A stretch of DNA of 64,000 bases from Kiritimatiellia bacterium (GCA_017558005.1 JAFYWN010000003.1:1-64000); one strand, 5' to 3'; counted from the first letter of the stretch, positions 37,309 to 48,129 are shown. Notes: generated from the sequence alone by a model not told the origin. Program-made: numbers and translations.

Positions 37309-38415
37309 ATGTTGAAACAGATTCTGCTTTGTTTGGCGCTCTGCGGTGCCGCATCTGTCTTCGCGACCGAAGGGGTCAGCGATATGGCTGTGCAACTCTT
37401 CGGAAAGGAAGAGGCTGGAAAGCGCGTCAATGATGGCGTGGTCTTCATCGATGGACAGTATGTTCGCGGACCTTATTCCGTTACGCGTGAAGGAAATGTC
37501 ATCCTCATCAATGGTCGCATCGCGAGCCGCTTTAAGGTGGAGTCAAGCGCGAAGGCGGCTCCTGAAGCCGTGCAGGCCGATCCCAGTGCAGGCGAAGGTC
37601 CCATCGTGTCGGATGAGGAGGGCGCTGATGTGGGGAGCGACCCCACGCCGACCTTGAGCGATACGCCCGCCGCGAAGGAACCCACGCCTAAAACTTCTGC
37701 GATTGAAGCGAAGCTCGCCAAGCAGAAGGGTGGCGGTAGCATTGAACAACGCCTCGCCGCCAAGCAGAAGGCACAGGATTTGAAGAAGTCTTCTGCCGTG
37801 GGTACCTTTAATTCCGAACCTTCTGGTGCAGATCCGATGGCGCTCTTTGAAGAGGCCGATTACACCTACACGCCCCCCTCCAAGCCTGAAGCAAAGCCTG
37901 TGCCCTATGTGCGCCCCGCCGCCCAGAAGCCGATGGCAGAGCGTATGGCTGAAGCGCGTCAAAAGGATGCCGCTGCCGCGAAGAAGGCAATGGCCACCGC
38001 AAAGCCCGCTGAGGAAGCAGAGGGTGATGGCGAGGAAGATGTCGTGGCTGTGGAAGAATTTGATGACCTCACCGAGGCAGAAATTGACGCTTATACGAAG
38101 AAGTTCGCCGCACGTCGCGCTGCGATTGAAAAGGCCCTCGCGGGCGATGGCATGGTGCTCTTGTCCTCTGCCTCAAGCGGTATGAAGTCTGTCAAGCGCA
38201 ACACCATGTGGAAGTTCGTCCTTCAGTTTGAAGAATTGTGCGCCGCAAATGATGCCACGAAGTTGCAGAATAAGTGGGGCACCACCCTTCCGCGCGGCTA
38301 TCTCCAGCGCATCTATGACAATCGCGCGGAGAGCCTCAAGGATATGAAGACGCTTGTTTTGCGCGTGAAGCGTGAAGAGAAGAAGGCATCACAGCGTTCT
38401 CGCAACCGTCTCTAA
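37309..38415 (+). CDS. exported protein of unknown function
   Basis: 368 residues. ATG 37309 is chosen over an upstream in-frame ATG at 37207 because AAGGA sits 8 nt before it and a signal peptide starts there (MLKQILLCLALCGAASVFA). After a short folded part (residues ~18-75, with GVVFIDGQYVRGPYSVTREG and NVILINGRIA, two beta-hairpin-like repeats) comes a long low-complexity Ala/Pro/Glu/Lys linker. A helical C-terminal part (~240-368) is rich in charged residues and ends KKASQRSRNRL. I do not recognise the family. The structured region upstream and the mla genes 13 nt downstream are its context, so an envelope role is possible but unproven. Confidence 0.75.
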   Translation: MLKQILLCLALCGAASVFATEGVSDMAVQLFGKEEAGKRVNDGVVFIDGQYVRGPYSVTREGNVILINGRIASRFKVESSAKAAPEAVQADPSAGEGPIVSDEEGADVGSDPTPTLSDTPAAKEPTPKTSAIEAKLAKQKGGGSIEQRLAAKQKAQDLKKSSAVGTFNSEPSGADPMALFEEADYTYTPPSKPEAKPVPYVRPAAQKPMAERMAEARQKDAAAAKKAMATAKPAEEAEGDGEEDVVAVEEFDDLTEAEIDAYTKKFAARRAAIEKALAGDGMVLLSSASSGMKSVKRNTMWKFVLQFEELCAANDATKLQNKWGTTLPRGYLQRIYDNRAESLKDMKTLVLRVKREEKKASQRSRNRL

Positions 38416-38428
38416 TGCGGAGTTCGCG

Positions 38429-39529
38429 ATGGATTGTCAGCCCAATCCGTTGATTTTGCCACCGTGCTTAGACCAAAGCGCCGTCCTGGAATTACTCCAG
38501 GAGGGCGCTTTTTCATGGGTTAAGCCAGGCGTTCAGGTTGTGATTGATGCGACGGCGGTGCGCCATTGTGATGGGGCAGGGGCGGCCTTTGTTTGGACTT
38601 TGCGTGATCAGATTGGTGTAGCGGGGGGAAGGTGTGAACTGATTCACGCCTCGCCAGAATTGATGCGTTATTTAGATGCGTATGATTCGGCGCGCGAAGC
38701 CGCCGCGAAAGACCCAGAGGCGAATCTCAAAGCACCTGTGCCAGAGGATCTTATTACGGCAGTGGGGCGAAGTGTATGTGAAAGGATCGCTGGCTTTGGT
38801 GATGCATTAACCTTTTTAGGCGAGGTAATGCTCTCCTTACCCTTAATCTTTTCGCGTCATTTTCGTCGAGCAGATGCGCTTTTAGCCTTTGTGCGATGCG
38901 GGGTACAGGCAGTGCCAGTGGTGTCATTGATTGGCTTCTTGCTGGGACTGATTCTCGCCTTTCAATCTGCGATCCCGCTCCAAATGTTTGGCGCGGAGGG
39001 CTTTGTGGGTGGTCTCATTGGGATTGCTCTGGTGCGTGAACTGGGCCTGATTATCACGGCGATTCTTATGGCGGGCCGCACGGCCTCGTCCTTTGCCGCT
39101 GAGTTAGGGACGATGAAGGTCAATGAAGAGATTGACGCATTAGAGACGATGGGGTTAAAGCCCGTGCGCTTTTTGGTCTTGCCGCGGGTGGTGGCGGGAA
39201 CGCTCGCCCTGCCAATCTTGTCGCTTTTCGCTACTGCATCAGGCTTGATTGGCGGTTGGTTCGTGATGCACATCCTTGGCTTCTCGGTCTCGTATTTTGT
39301 GGACCAACTTCAAAGTTTCGTCTCGTTTGGGGATCTCATCGGCAGCGAATGCAAGGCGATTGTGTTCGGTTTTACCGTGGCCACGGTGGGGTGTCGCTTT
39401 GGGCTTACGGCGGGACGCGATGCAGGTGCGGTCGGCACGGCCACAACCTCAGCCGTCGTTACGGGCATTGTTCTTTTGGCTGTGCTCGAAGGTCTCTTCT
39501 CTGTCATCTTCTACGCGATGGGATGGTAA
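38429..39529 (+). CDS. mlaE: MlaE-type lipid ABC permease with fused STAS domain
   Basis: 366 residues; ATG 38429 has GGAG 6 nt upstream, while the longer alternative start overlaps the previous gene. Residues ~1-100 look like a STAS/MlaB-type domain (VVIDATAVRHCDGAGAAFVWTL, then a helix). The rest is the MlaE permease with about five membrane segments and the family block EIDALETMGLKPVRFLVLPR, preceded by GRTASSFAAELGTMKVNEE. MlaE forms the membrane part of the MlaFEDB transporter that moves phospholipids between inner and outer membrane. The fusion of MlaB-like and MlaE functions removes the need for a separate mlaB gene. mlaF starts 3 nt downstream. Confidence 0.9.
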   Translation: MDCQPNPLILPPCLDQSAVLELLQEGAFSWVKPGVQVVIDATAVRHCDGAGAAFVWTLRDQIGVAGGRCELIHASPELMRYLDAYDSAREAAAKDPEANLKAPVPEDLITAVGRSVCERIAGFGDALTFLGEVMLSLPLIFSRHFRRADALLAFVRCGVQAVPVVSLIGFLLGLILAFQSAIPLQMFGAEGFVGGLIGIALVRELGLIITAILMAGRTASSFAAELGTMKVNEEIDALETMGLKPVRFLVLPRVVAGTLALPILSLFATASGLIGGWFVMHILGFSVSYFVDQLQSFVSFGDLIGSECKAIVFGFTVATVGCRFGLTAGRDAGAVGTATTSAVVTGIVLLAVLEGLFSVIFYAMGW

Positions 39530-39532
39530 CGC

Positions 39533-40324
39533 ATGGCTGAGTTAGATCGCACAATCCCCGCTATTGAATGTCGCCATGTTGCCTCTGGTTACAATGGCAA
39601 TGTCTTGATGAACGACATCAATTTCACCATTGATCGCGGCGAAATCGTCTTTCTCCTTGGCGGATCGGGTTGCGGTAAATCAACCCTCCTCAAGCATATC
39701 ATCGGTCAAGTGCCGCCCATCTCCGGAAGCATTCGTATCTTAGGGCGTGAGGTAACGGCTGACGCGTCCGAAACAGACCCACTCCAAATCTTACGTTCGT
39801 TTGGCATGATGTACCAGAGTGGCGCGCTGTTTGGTAATCTCTCTGTACTTGAAAATGTGCTCTTGCCGCTTCAAGAGTTTTCAGGATTGCCGCCCGAAGT
39901 GTGTGAAACTGCGGCTCGGATGCGCCTTGCGCAGGTGGGTTTGCTCACGCGAGCGCATGCAATGCCCGCCGAACTCTCGGGTGGCCAACGCAAACGTACC
40001 GCCATCGCTCGCGCCATGGCTCTGGACCCGCCCGTCCTCTTCTTGGACGAACCCAGCGCCGGCCTTGACCCTATTACGTCTGCCTCTTTGGATGAATTGA
40101 TTCGTCACCTCTCGCGTAAATTAGGCATGACCGTGGTCATCATCTCCCATGAGTTGGCGAGTATTGAGGCGATTGCCGACCGTGCAATTTATCTCGATCG
40201 ACGCGTGGGCGGGGTGCTTGACCAAGGGTCGCCACATTATCTTAAGCATCAATCCCCCTACGCTGAGATTCGAGCCTTTTTCAATCGCCAAGCAGAATGC
40301 TCCCCTGTTAAGGAGTCTTTATGA
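39533..40324 (+). CDS. mlaF: MlaF-type ABC transporter ATPase
   Basis: 263 residues. Walker A GGSGCGKST (43-51), signature LSGGQRKR, Walker B VLFLDEPSAGLD followed by PITSASLDELI, and the switch His in VIISHE are all present. The MlaF-like feature is the 'SAGLDPITSASLDELI' helix. It powers the MlaE permease from the cytoplasmic face. The start lies 3 nt after mlaE. Its stop overlaps the mlaD start by four nt (ATGA), a mark of translational coupling. Confidence 0.93.
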   Translation: MAELDRTIPAIECRHVASGYNGNVLMNDINFTIDRGEIVFLLGGSGCGKSTLLKHIIGQVPPISGSIRILGREVTADASETDPLQILRSFGMMYQSGALFGNLSVLENVLLPLQEFSGLPPEVCETAARMRLAQVGLLTRAHAMPAELSGGQRKRTAIARAMALDPPVLFLDEPSAGLDPITSASLDELIRHLSRKLGMTVVIISHELASIEAIADRAIYLDRRVGGVLDQGSPHYLKHQSPYAEIRAFFNRQAECSPVKESL

Positions 40325-41388
40325 AACAAAAGAAACGCTATTTCCTCGCCGGCCTCTTTGTCATCGGCGGCTTTCTCCTCTTTGCCTTAGGGTGCATCCT
40401 CTTCGGTGGCAGCGAACTTTTTGCCGAAAAGCTCTACTTTGAAACCTACTTCGCCTCCTCGGTGCAGGGGCTTGACGTGGGAAGTGCCGTCAAATTTCGT
40501 GGCGTGCCAGTGGGGAAGGTGGAGGCCATCACCTTTACTGCTGACACGTATCGGAATGACCCGGCAGTGCTTGAGTGCGAAAACACAAAAGAGGTGTTTC
40601 ACTCGTTGATGTATATCCGTGTACTTTGCTCAATCAATTTGAAGGACTATCCCTCTTACTCACCCGAACGCCTGAAGCAGATGGTCGAACGTGGCATGCG
40701 CGCCACCCTCGGCATGCAGGGCATTACGGGCATCGTTTTCATCAATCTGGACTATTATCGCGCGAACAAAGCCAACGATGCGACCGACCTTAAATTCGTT
40801 TGGACGCCCGAGAAGATTTATGTACCCTCCAAGCTCACCGTCCTCCAGAACATCGTAGATGTCGTTGAGGATCTGAGTCAAGAATTGCGGAAGGTCAACC
40901 TTTCGCAGACCATTGCCTCCTTTACGAAATTGGCAGACAGTGTGAATCTCGCCGTCTCCGAGGCGAATCTCCCGCAATTGTCCGCCACCTTTAACGAGTT
41001 GGGGCAGTCCCTCGCAAAACAAGCACATGCCCTGGAGGCGACGCTCATAGCCTTGGATGCGGAGGCGCTCGGAAAGAACGTAAGGGCGTTGTCCGACAAT
41101 CTGGCGGCAACCTCCACCACGCTTCGCGAGGTCATGCCGCAACTTTCAAGTCGCGTAGATGATACGATGGTCTCCGTCCAAGACGTCTTGGGCGAATTGA
41201 AGGTGACGCTTACTGAAGTGAATGCCACCCTTTCTGAGGTGCGGAGCGCCGTCAATTTTGACGAGCTTGGCGAAGAAACAGATCAAACTTTCGGCACGTT
41301 AGCGCGTACAGCCGCCTCGTTGGAGGCGCTCGTGGATGAACTTCGCGAAAAACCTTCTCGTTTGATTTTTGACTCCCCTGAACAATAA
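40321..41388 (+). CDS. mlaD: MlaD-type MCE-domain substrate-binding protein
   Basis: 355 residues. A single N-terminal membrane anchor (~8-29, FLAGLFVIGGFLLFALGCIL) precedes an MCE domain (~37-130) with the typical FASSVQGLDVGSAVKFRGVPVGKV. The long C-terminal helical region (~180-355) is a coiled coil with heptad-like Leu/Val spacing (NLAVSEANLPQLSATFNELG). MCE proteins form hexameric lipid tunnels on the MlaFE complex. The C-terminal helices are longer than in the ~180-residue E. coli MlaD and more like the extended 'needle' MCE proteins. GGAG precedes the start within the mlaF end. Confidence 0.9.
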   Translation: MKQKKRYFLAGLFVIGGFLLFALGCILFGGSELFAEKLYFETYFASSVQGLDVGSAVKFRGVPVGKVEAITFTADTYRNDPAVLECENTKEVFHSLMYIRVLCSINLKDYPSYSPERLKQMVERGMRATLGMQGITGIVFINLDYYRANKANDATDLKFVWTPEKIYVPSKLTVLQNIVDVVEDLSQELRKVNLSQTIASFTKLADSVNLAVSEANLPQLSATFNELGQSLAKQAHALEATLIALDAEALGKNVRALSDNLAATSTTLREVMPQLSSRVDDTMVSVQDVLGELKVTLTEVNATLSEVRSAVNFDELGEETDQTFGTLARTAASLEALVDELREKPSRLIFDSPEQ

Positions 41389-41397
41389 GGAGCCTTT

Positions 41398-41943
41398 ATG
41401 AAATCTCTTCTCGTATTACTTTCCGCCTTGGTCGCTGTGCTCTTCTGTGGTTGTGCCACCTCAAAGCCGCATCCGAAGTACAACGTTTTTCCTAACTCGC
41501 TTGAGCCCGCGCTGCGAACCTGTGCCACTTCTGGCGTACGCTTACGCATGGCAGAGGACCTTCGTGCTTACAGTGCGCCGCTCGTCTTCCATGTGGACAA
41601 CACGGTCACCGTTAGCCGCGATCTCATGTATTACGCGCCCCTCGAGGTGGCATTGGCCCGCGCCCTTGAGGATATTACCCTTTTTACCGCTCCCAAAGCC
41701 GAAAAACTTAAGGTGGAAGTTCGCGACTATTGTCTCATTGAGCATGACCCTGCCACGCTGAAGACGCCTGAGGGGGGCGAACCCTCTTCCCTTGAAGTGC
41801 GCGTAGCATTAAAAATCACCGTCCCGGGAAAGCCATCTTTCTATAGCAGTTCTTCAACCTTCCTTCCCGCAGATGCAGATGTCAAAACGCTTCACGAGGC
41901 CTTTGCGAAAGCTCTTCTAAGTAGTTATCCGCAGGAATTCTAA
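41398..41943 (+). CDS. ABC transport auxiliary lipoprotein (PqiC/YmbA-like)
   Basis: 181 residues with a lipoprotein signal (MKSLLVLLSALVAVLFCG-C, lipobox ending at Cys19). The remainder has the alternating strand-helix pattern and the two-lobed TolB-N-like layout of the ABC-type transport auxiliary lipoproteins that accompany MCE systems (PqiC, YmbA). Its position as last gene of the mla-type operon, 9 nt after mlaD with AAGGAG before the ATG, supports an outer-membrane partner role. Family membership is inferred from context and shape; identity to PqiC is weak. Confidence 0.65.
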   Translation: MKSLLVLLSALVAVLFCGCATSKPHPKYNVFPNSLEPALRTCATSGVRLRMAEDLRAYSAPLVFHVDNTVTVSRDLMYYAPLEVALARALEDITLFTAPKAEKLKVEVRDYCLIEHDPATLKTPEGGEPSSLEVRVALKITVPGKPSFYSSSSTFLPADADVKTLHEAFAKALLSSYPQEF

Positions 41944-41969
41944 CCAGGTTCCTAATTACAAAATCTTGA

Positions 41970-42006
41970 AGCGGTGCGGATGCGTTTTGCTACGCGCCGC
42001 TTTTTG
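41970..42006 (+). terminator. terminator of the mla-type operon
   Basis: AGCGGTGCG/CGCGCCGCT (one G-T pair) with a 14-nt loop, then TTTTTG. Confidence 0.85.
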
Positions 42007-42108
42007 TGGGCATTGGTTTCTAATCTTTTTGTGGTGCATTGGGTGTGTTATCGTGTTTCATTTTAGGGGATACGTTTAGGGATGATTCGCGGGGATGCGG
42101 TGGATTTG

Positions 42109-42117
42109 TGTTACAAT
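42109..42117 (+). promoter_or_regulatory. extended -10 promoter of the L,D-transpeptidase gene
   Basis: TGT-TACAAT at 42109-42117, 21 nt before the chosen start codon. The -35 is weak. Confidence 0.5.
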
Positions 42118-42138
42118 AGTGTGAAAAAGGAACGTATA

Positions 42139-43434
42139 ATGATGAAATTGCTCGTTTATTGCATGAGTTTCGTATTGTTTGCTTCGTTAGGGTTTGCAGA
42201 ATTTGCTCCTGAAGCGACGCATGAAGAGGCTCCATTTAAAATTGTGATTGAAGATGTCCCTGAAACGGCACCGAATACGCCCGCACCTACACAACCTGCA
42301 GTGCAAGCGCCCGTCGCAACGCCTGAGCCGGTCTCGATGACGGTGGCAGAGGCTGATGCCGCGGATGCAATTCCTGAGGAGGAAGCAGAGGTAGAACCCA
42401 ACTGCGCCCATGTGTTGCGCCCGCCGAAGGCATATGATCGCGAAGTCTTGATGTTGCAGATCTTCTTGGACCGCTTTAACTTCTCTTGTGGTGTGATTGA
42501 TGGTGTGTGGGGCGAAGGCTCGCTGGAGGCGATGCGTGCATGGCAGAAGTCGCGCGGTTTGCGTCAGACCTCTTGGGTGGATGTGCCGTTGTATGCGGAA
42601 ATTGCCACGATGCCTGAGGCGCTTTCGCGTTATGTGATTACCGCAGAGGATGTGGCGTTGGTGACGGGTCCCTTGCCTGCGACGTGGGCTGAGCGTGCGC
42701 AGATGAAGCTTTTGGGCTATGAATCGATTGGCGCATGCATTGCTGAAAAGTTCCACACTTCCGAACGTACCTTGCGCCGTTTGAACCCCGCGATTATCAA
42801 TTGGCCAGAGGATTTACAGGAGGGCTCCATCTTGGTGGTGCCGAATGTGCGTGTGGCGGCATTGGAGAAGCCTGCGCGTTTGGTCGTGGCACTGAAGGAG
42901 TGCATCTTGGCGGGCTATAATGAAGAGGGAACGATGCTTTTGCGCTTCCCGTGTTCGATTGCACGCAATCGCGCCCATTTGCCTGCGGTGGGCACTCTGA
43001 CGGTGAAAAACATGGCCCCCGCACCGAATTACACCTATGACCCTGCAAATTATGGCCAAGACCCAAGCGTCGGGAAGATGATTGTGCCCGCTGGCCCGCG
43101 CAACCCCGTGGGAAGCCGTTGGATTGGCTTGTCCTTGTCGGGTTATGGCATCCATGGTACGCCGCGCCCCAATAGCGTTGGCCGCCCCGAATCGCGCGGT
43201 TGCTTCCGTTTGACCAACTGGAATGCCGAAAAACTCTTCGAACTCATTACCACGGGCACGCCTGTTGAGGTGGTGAATTCGCTTGCAGAGGTGACGTTTG
43301 CTCCGAAGCAAGCCGGCCCCGCGGCCACGCCTGCGCCTCAGACTGAGACGCCTGCCACGCCTGCCGCCGCGGAAACGCCCGCGGCTGAGGGTGAGCCCCT
43401 GTTTGAAGAGACCGCTGAATCGACGGAAGTCTAA
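42139..43434 (+). CDS. exported L,D-transpeptidase (YkuD) with peptidoglycan-binding and LysM-like domains
   Basis: 431 residues. ATG 42139 (or the next codon, also ATG) follows AAAAAGGA and begins a signal peptide (MMKLLVYCMSFVLFASLGFA). An Ala/Pro linker is followed by a peptidoglycan-binding_1 helix bundle (VLMLQIFLDRFNFSCGVIDGVWG...), a LysM-like segment (IAEKFHTSERTLRRLNP...GSILVVP), and the YkuD catalytic domain with the signature HG...SxGCFRL: His339 in YGIHGTP and Cys355 in ESRGCFRL. Such enzymes make 3-3 cross-links in peptidoglycan or attach proteins to it. The C-terminal ~45 residues are a low-complexity Pro/Ala/Glu tail. Confidence 0.9.
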   Translation: MMKLLVYCMSFVLFASLGFAEFAPEATHEEAPFKIVIEDVPETAPNTPAPTQPAVQAPVATPEPVSMTVAEADAADAIPEEEAEVEPNCAHVLRPPKAYDREVLMLQIFLDRFNFSCGVIDGVWGEGSLEAMRAWQKSRGLRQTSWVDVPLYAEIATMPEALSRYVITAEDVALVTGPLPATWAERAQMKLLGYESIGACIAEKFHTSERTLRRLNPAIINWPEDLQEGSILVVPNVRVAALEKPARLVVALKECILAGYNEEGTMLLRFPCSIARNRAHLPAVGTLTVKNMAPAPNYTYDPANYGQDPSVGKMIVPAGPRNPVGSRWIGLSLSGYGIHGTPRPNSVGRPESRGCFRLTNWNAEKLFELITTGTPVEVVNSLAEVTFAPKQAGPAATPAPQTETPATPAAAETPAAEGEPLFEETAESTEV

Positions 43435-43491
43435 TTCTCCTCGTGAAGTTTGCCTTCAATTGTCCTATTGTTTGACGAAGGAATGATTACC

Positions 43492-44292
43492 ATGTCCGCC
43501 TCTTTTTGTGATTCGTTGCCTGCTGCATTTACTGAGCATCCGATTGACTGTGCGTTAATCCTTGGCTCAGGGTGGGGCGATGCGCTCGCGCCTGAGGCGG
43601 TGCATGCCGTGGTGCCTTATGACCAATTACCTGGCTTTGGTGCCGCATCGGTGGTGGGACACAAGGGTGAACTCATCTTAATGACGCTCGCGGGGCGCCG
43701 TGTGGTGGTCTTTAGCGGCCGTCGTCACTACTACGAAGGCTGCACGATGGAGCAGGTGGTCTACCCGGTGCGCCTCTTAAAGGCGTTGGGCGTGAAGTGC
43801 TTGCTGATTACGAATGCCGCCGGCGGGATTAATGCTTCCTTCCGTGCCGGCGACCTGATGGTGCTCACGGACCACCTTAATTTCACGGGCGTCAATCCCT
43901 TACGGGGTCCGCATGATGCTACGTGGTCCACGCGTTTTCCGGATATGACCCGTGTCTATGACCCCGAACTCTCCCAGATTTTGCTTGATCAGGGTGGCGA
44001 AACGATGCATCAGGGCGTCTATGTCTTCTCGCCGGGACCCTCTTATGAGACCCCCGCAGAGATTCGCGCCTATCGCACCCTTGGTGCAGATGCTGTGGGT
44101 ATGAGCACGGTGCCAGAAGCGGTCATGGCGCACGCAGGCGGGATTCGTGTGGCGGCATTGAGTTGCATCACGAACATGGCAGCGGGCCTCCACGTCGCAC
44201 CGCTTGTGCATGAAGAGGTGCTTGCCGAGAGTGAGTCTGCCAAACCGCGCATGGCCGCGCTCCTAAAAGCCTTTGTGGCACATTGTCCCTAA
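43492..44292 (+). CDS. punA: purine nucleoside phosphorylase
   Basis: 266 residues. It cleaves purine nucleosides with phosphate to base and ribose-1-phosphate, feeding salvage. Motifs of the trimeric PNP family are clear: LGSGWGD, GHKGEL, FSGRRHYYEG, TNAAGGIN, HLNFTGVNPL, PGPSYETPAEI and GADAVGMSTVPEA. ATG 43492 is preferred over ATG 43483 because the AAGGA at ~43478 is 10 nt away instead of 1. It lies alone, convergent with the purB operon and 57 nt after the L,D-transpeptidase gene. The window thus holds three purine genes (guaA, this one, purB). Confidence 0.92.
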   Translation: MSASFCDSLPAAFTEHPIDCALILGSGWGDALAPEAVHAVVPYDQLPGFGAASVVGHKGELILMTLAGRRVVVFSGRRHYYEGCTMEQVVYPVRLLKALGVKCLLITNAAGGINASFRAGDLMVLTDHLNFTGVNPLRGPHDATWSTRFPDMTRVYDPELSQILLDQGGETMHQGVYVFSPGPSYETPAEIRAYRTLGADAVGMSTVPEAVMAHAGGIRVAALSCITNMAAGLHVAPLVHEEVLAESESAKPRMAALLKAFVAHCP

Positions 44293-44355
44293 AGCACTTC
44301 AGACACAGATTTCCAGTGGCGTTCTATTGTTGAACGCGTCTAATTAAAAAAGAAG

Positions 44356-44387
44356 AGCGGATGTCCATGACGGCATCCGCTTTCTGT
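44356..44387. terminator. bidirectional terminator between PNP and purB
   Basis: AGCGGATG-N10-CATCCGCT. The minus side runs into CTTCTTTTTT and the plus side into TTCTGTTG, so it mainly serves purB but can end both transcripts. Confidence 0.8.
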
Positions 44388-44430
44388 TGATGGACGGGAA
44401 ACCCCGTCTAATCGTTTAGGCTCAGTGCAA

Positions 44431-45807
<1,377 letters not shown>

Positions 45808-45817
45808 TTAAAGGGAA

Positions 45818-46990
45818 TTACGCCTTTTTGGCGCGACGTTCTGCAAAGGCTTTCGCAGCCTTTTGTTGTTTGGTACGCGTGGGGAAGGTCTTTTCAGACT
45901 CCGCTTCGCGCAGTTGTTCAAGCAATTTGAGTTGGTCCTTGGTGAGGGACTGGGGTGTTTCTGCGATGAGCACAATGTGCAAGTCACCTGCGGGATGACG
46001 CCCAATCGCGCATACACCCTGGCCTCGCAGACGTTGCACAGAGCCATTTTGGGTGCCGGGCTTAATCTTGAGCGTGCCAGTGCCATTGGGGGTCTCAACG
46101 GGAATTTCGCCGCCGAGCGCGAGCAACACAGGCGAGACGCTTAGGCGCAGGATCAAATCTTGCCCCTCGCGTTCAAAGAGTTCGCTCTCTGCTACGGAGC
46201 AACGCAGGTAGAGGTCGCCGCGCGGTCCATTATTGTCACCCGCATTCCCCTTACCAGCCACGCGCACACTCATGCCATCTGCAATGCCCGCCGGCACAGT
46301 GACCGTAACGGTTTCATCGGAGGCAATCTTACCATCTCCGCGGCACTTGCGGCAGGGCTTTTCAATGACCGAACCGCTTCCCTGGCAGACAGGGCACGTT
46401 TGCTGGAACATGCCGAAGAAGCCGCCGCGCTGTTGCACCACGCCCGAACCGCCACAGTGCTTACACGTGGCGCGTTTCGAACCCGCCTCTGCGCCCGAGC
46501 CATTACAGTCAGGGCAGGAGACCGCCGCATGGATGCGGATGTCTTTTTGGATGCCAAAGAGGGCGTCTTCAAAGGAGAGGCGAATGCGCATCTCGGTGTC
46601 TTCGCCACGCTGCGGCGCATTGGGGTCTCTGCGACGACCACCGCCGCCAAAACCAAACCCACCCCCGAAGCCACCGCCGAAGAATTGGTTCAGGATGTCA
46701 TTGAGGTCTGCGCCATGCGTGAAGTCGCGGTCAAAGTTAAAGCCACCGCCACCGAAGGCATTCTTCATGCCATCGTGACCATACTGGTCATACATCCGAC
46801 GCTTCGATTCATCGGAGAGCACCTCGTATGCCTCAGAAGCTTCCTTAAACTTCTCTTCCGCTTCCTTATCACCCTGATTGCGGTCGGGGTGATACTTCAT
46901 GGCTAACTTACGATAAGCCTTCTTAATCGCCTCAGCGTCGGCACTCTTTTCTACGCCGAGCACTTCATAGTAATCGCGTTTTGCGGCCAT
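45818..46990 (-). CDS. dnaJ: chaperone DnaJ
   Basis: 390 residues. J-domain at the N-terminus with KYHPDRN (HPD ~33-35) for stimulating DnaK ATPase, then a Gly/Phe-rich stretch (~75-115), a zinc-binding region with four CxxCxGxG-type motifs ([32 protein letters not shown]) and the C-terminal substrate-binding beta domains. Full-length type I DnaJ. It starts 3 nt after grpE; dnaK is not in the window. The C-terminal ~30 residues are Lys/Arg/Ala-rich. Confidence 0.97.
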   Translation of the reverse strand: MAAKRDYYEVLGVEKSADAEAIKKAYRKLAMKYHPDRNQGDKEAEEKFKEASEAYEVLSDESKRRMYDQYGHDGMKNAFGGGGFNFDRDFTHGADLNDILNQFFGGGFGGGFGFGGGGRRRDPNAPQRGEDTEMRIRLSFEDALFGIQKDIRIHAAVSCPDCNGSGAEAGSKRATCKHCGGSGVVQQRGGFFGMFQQTCPVCQGSGSVIEKPCRKCRGDGKIASDETVTVTVPAGIADGMSVRVAGKGNAGDNNGPRGDLYLRCSVAESELFEREGQDLILRLSVSPVLLALGGEIPVETPNGTGTLKIKPGTQNGSVQRLRGQGVCAIGRHPAGDLHIVLIAETPQSLTKDQLKLLEQLREAESEKTFPTRTKQQKAAKAFAERRAKKA

Positions 46991-46993
46991 GGG

Positions 46994-47602
46994 TTATGCC
47001 TCCTGCGATGCGGCCTCTGCGGCGGGTTCTGCGGGAGCAGGCGCGCCAGCCGACACAATCACCTGTGCCGGACGCACCACCTTGCCGCCGAGCTTCCACC
47101 CCTTGCGGAACTGATTGACCACGCAGCCCTGTGCAATTTCAGCATGCGGCATCATCGAGAGCGCTTCGTGCGCCATCGGATCAAAGGTCGTCCCCGCAGG
47201 AGCATCAATGAGCTCTGCTCCAGACTGTTCCAAGACCTTGCGGAATTCCCCCGCAATCATCTTCACACCCTGCACAAACGGCGAATCATCCTGAGCCGCC
47301 ATCAAGGCCATTTCAAAATTGTCAAACACGGGCAGAAGCGCATTTAAAAGACGCTCATTAGCGCGCGCCGTGCGTTCTTCCAATTCACGCGCCTGACGCT
47401 TGCGCATATTGTCAAAATCGGCCATCAAGCGCATATGGCGCTCCTTTGCCGCCGCCAAATCTGCCACTAAAGTCTCTACCGAAGGCACCTCCTGTGCGGC
47501 CACCTCAGGGGTCGCTTCCTCTGTCTTCACTTCAGGCGCCGCCGTTTCTGCGGCGGGTTGCACCTGTTCTTGTGCTTCGGGATGTACATTTTCGTCTGTC
47601 AT
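46994..47602 (-). CDS. grpE: nucleotide exchange factor GrpE
   Basis: 202 residues counted from ATG 47602 (MTDENVHPEAQEQ), which has AAAGGAG 10 nt upstream; a GTG 30 nt earlier is less likely. GrpE releases ADP from DnaK. The acidic, Ala-rich N-terminus (~1-60) precedes the long dimerisation helix with RHMRLMADFDNMRKRQAREL, the four-helix part (LLNALLPVFDNFEMAL) and the C-terminal beta-wing that includes FDPMAHEALSMMP and GWKLGGKVVRPAQVIVS. First gene of the grpE-dnaJ-purB operon. No CIRCE element is seen upstream. Confidence 0.95.
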   Translation of the reverse strand: MTDENVHPEAQEQVQPAAETAAPEVKTEEATPEVAAQEVPSVETLVADLAAAKERHMRLMADFDNMRKRQARELEERTARANERLLNALLPVFDNFEMALMAAQDDSPFVQGVKMIAGEFRKVLEQSGAELIDAPAGTTFDPMAHEALSMMPHAEIAQGCVVNQFRKGWKLGGKVVRPAQVIVSAGAPAPAEPAAEAASQEA

Positions 47603-47721
47603 ATCACTAAGACTCCTTTGGTCGAGCAACACACCATCCTTACATTCTTGCGTACTCTAAAAACGCTCGCGCCCGCATAGGCGCCCGTGTGCCCGTCAAA
47701 TTAAGGTAATAATCGCCCATC

Positions 47722-47750
47722 AGTATACCATAAATCCACCCCACCCTCAA
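47722..47750 (-). promoter_or_regulatory. proximal promoter of grpE-dnaJ-purB
   Basis: On the minus strand, TTGAGG (47750-47745), 17-nt spacer, TATACT (47727-47722); start near 47715, giving a ~113-nt leader. Looks sigma70-like, not heat-shock-like. Confidence 0.65.
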
Positions 47751-48100
47751 AGCCGTAGGATGATTTTAACCCCTCTGTGACAAGACAACACCCCTCAAAC
47801 AAACACGCTTCTCCACACGGTGCTCCGTAGCCTGCCATCCCCGCCTCACCCAGCGCCCCTTTTCTCTGTGCCCTGTTATACTCGGGATAAACCAAACAAC
47901 GGGGACGCTGCGCTCCCCGCTCCCCTCGCTTCCCATGCGCAGCATGTGTCAGAGCCGCGGGCTCATGATGCTCCTCATCACTCGCCCCTCCAGACTGAGC
48001 ATGTGTCAGAAGGAGCGCGTGCGCTCCGTCCGTTCCTCGGCGTAGCCGTGGAGAGGCGTTCAAAATTAAATTTAAAGGTCTAAACTCCACACACACTTCT

Positions 48101-48129
48101 AGTGTAACAAAATGGGGACAAGTAGTCAA
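48101..48129 (-). promoter_or_regulatory. conserved promoter and dyad of element B
   Basis: Minus-strand TTGACT (48129-48124), 17-nt spacer, TACACT (48106-48101) with TGT extension, overlapped by ACACT-AGA-AGTGT (minus strand, 48105-48093). Points at grpE, about 490 nt away. Confidence 0.65.

Noticed and set aside
47603..47760. CIRCE/HrcA operator before grpE
   Set aside because: TTAGCACTC-N9-GAGTGCTAA or a near match is not present in the leader or promoter.
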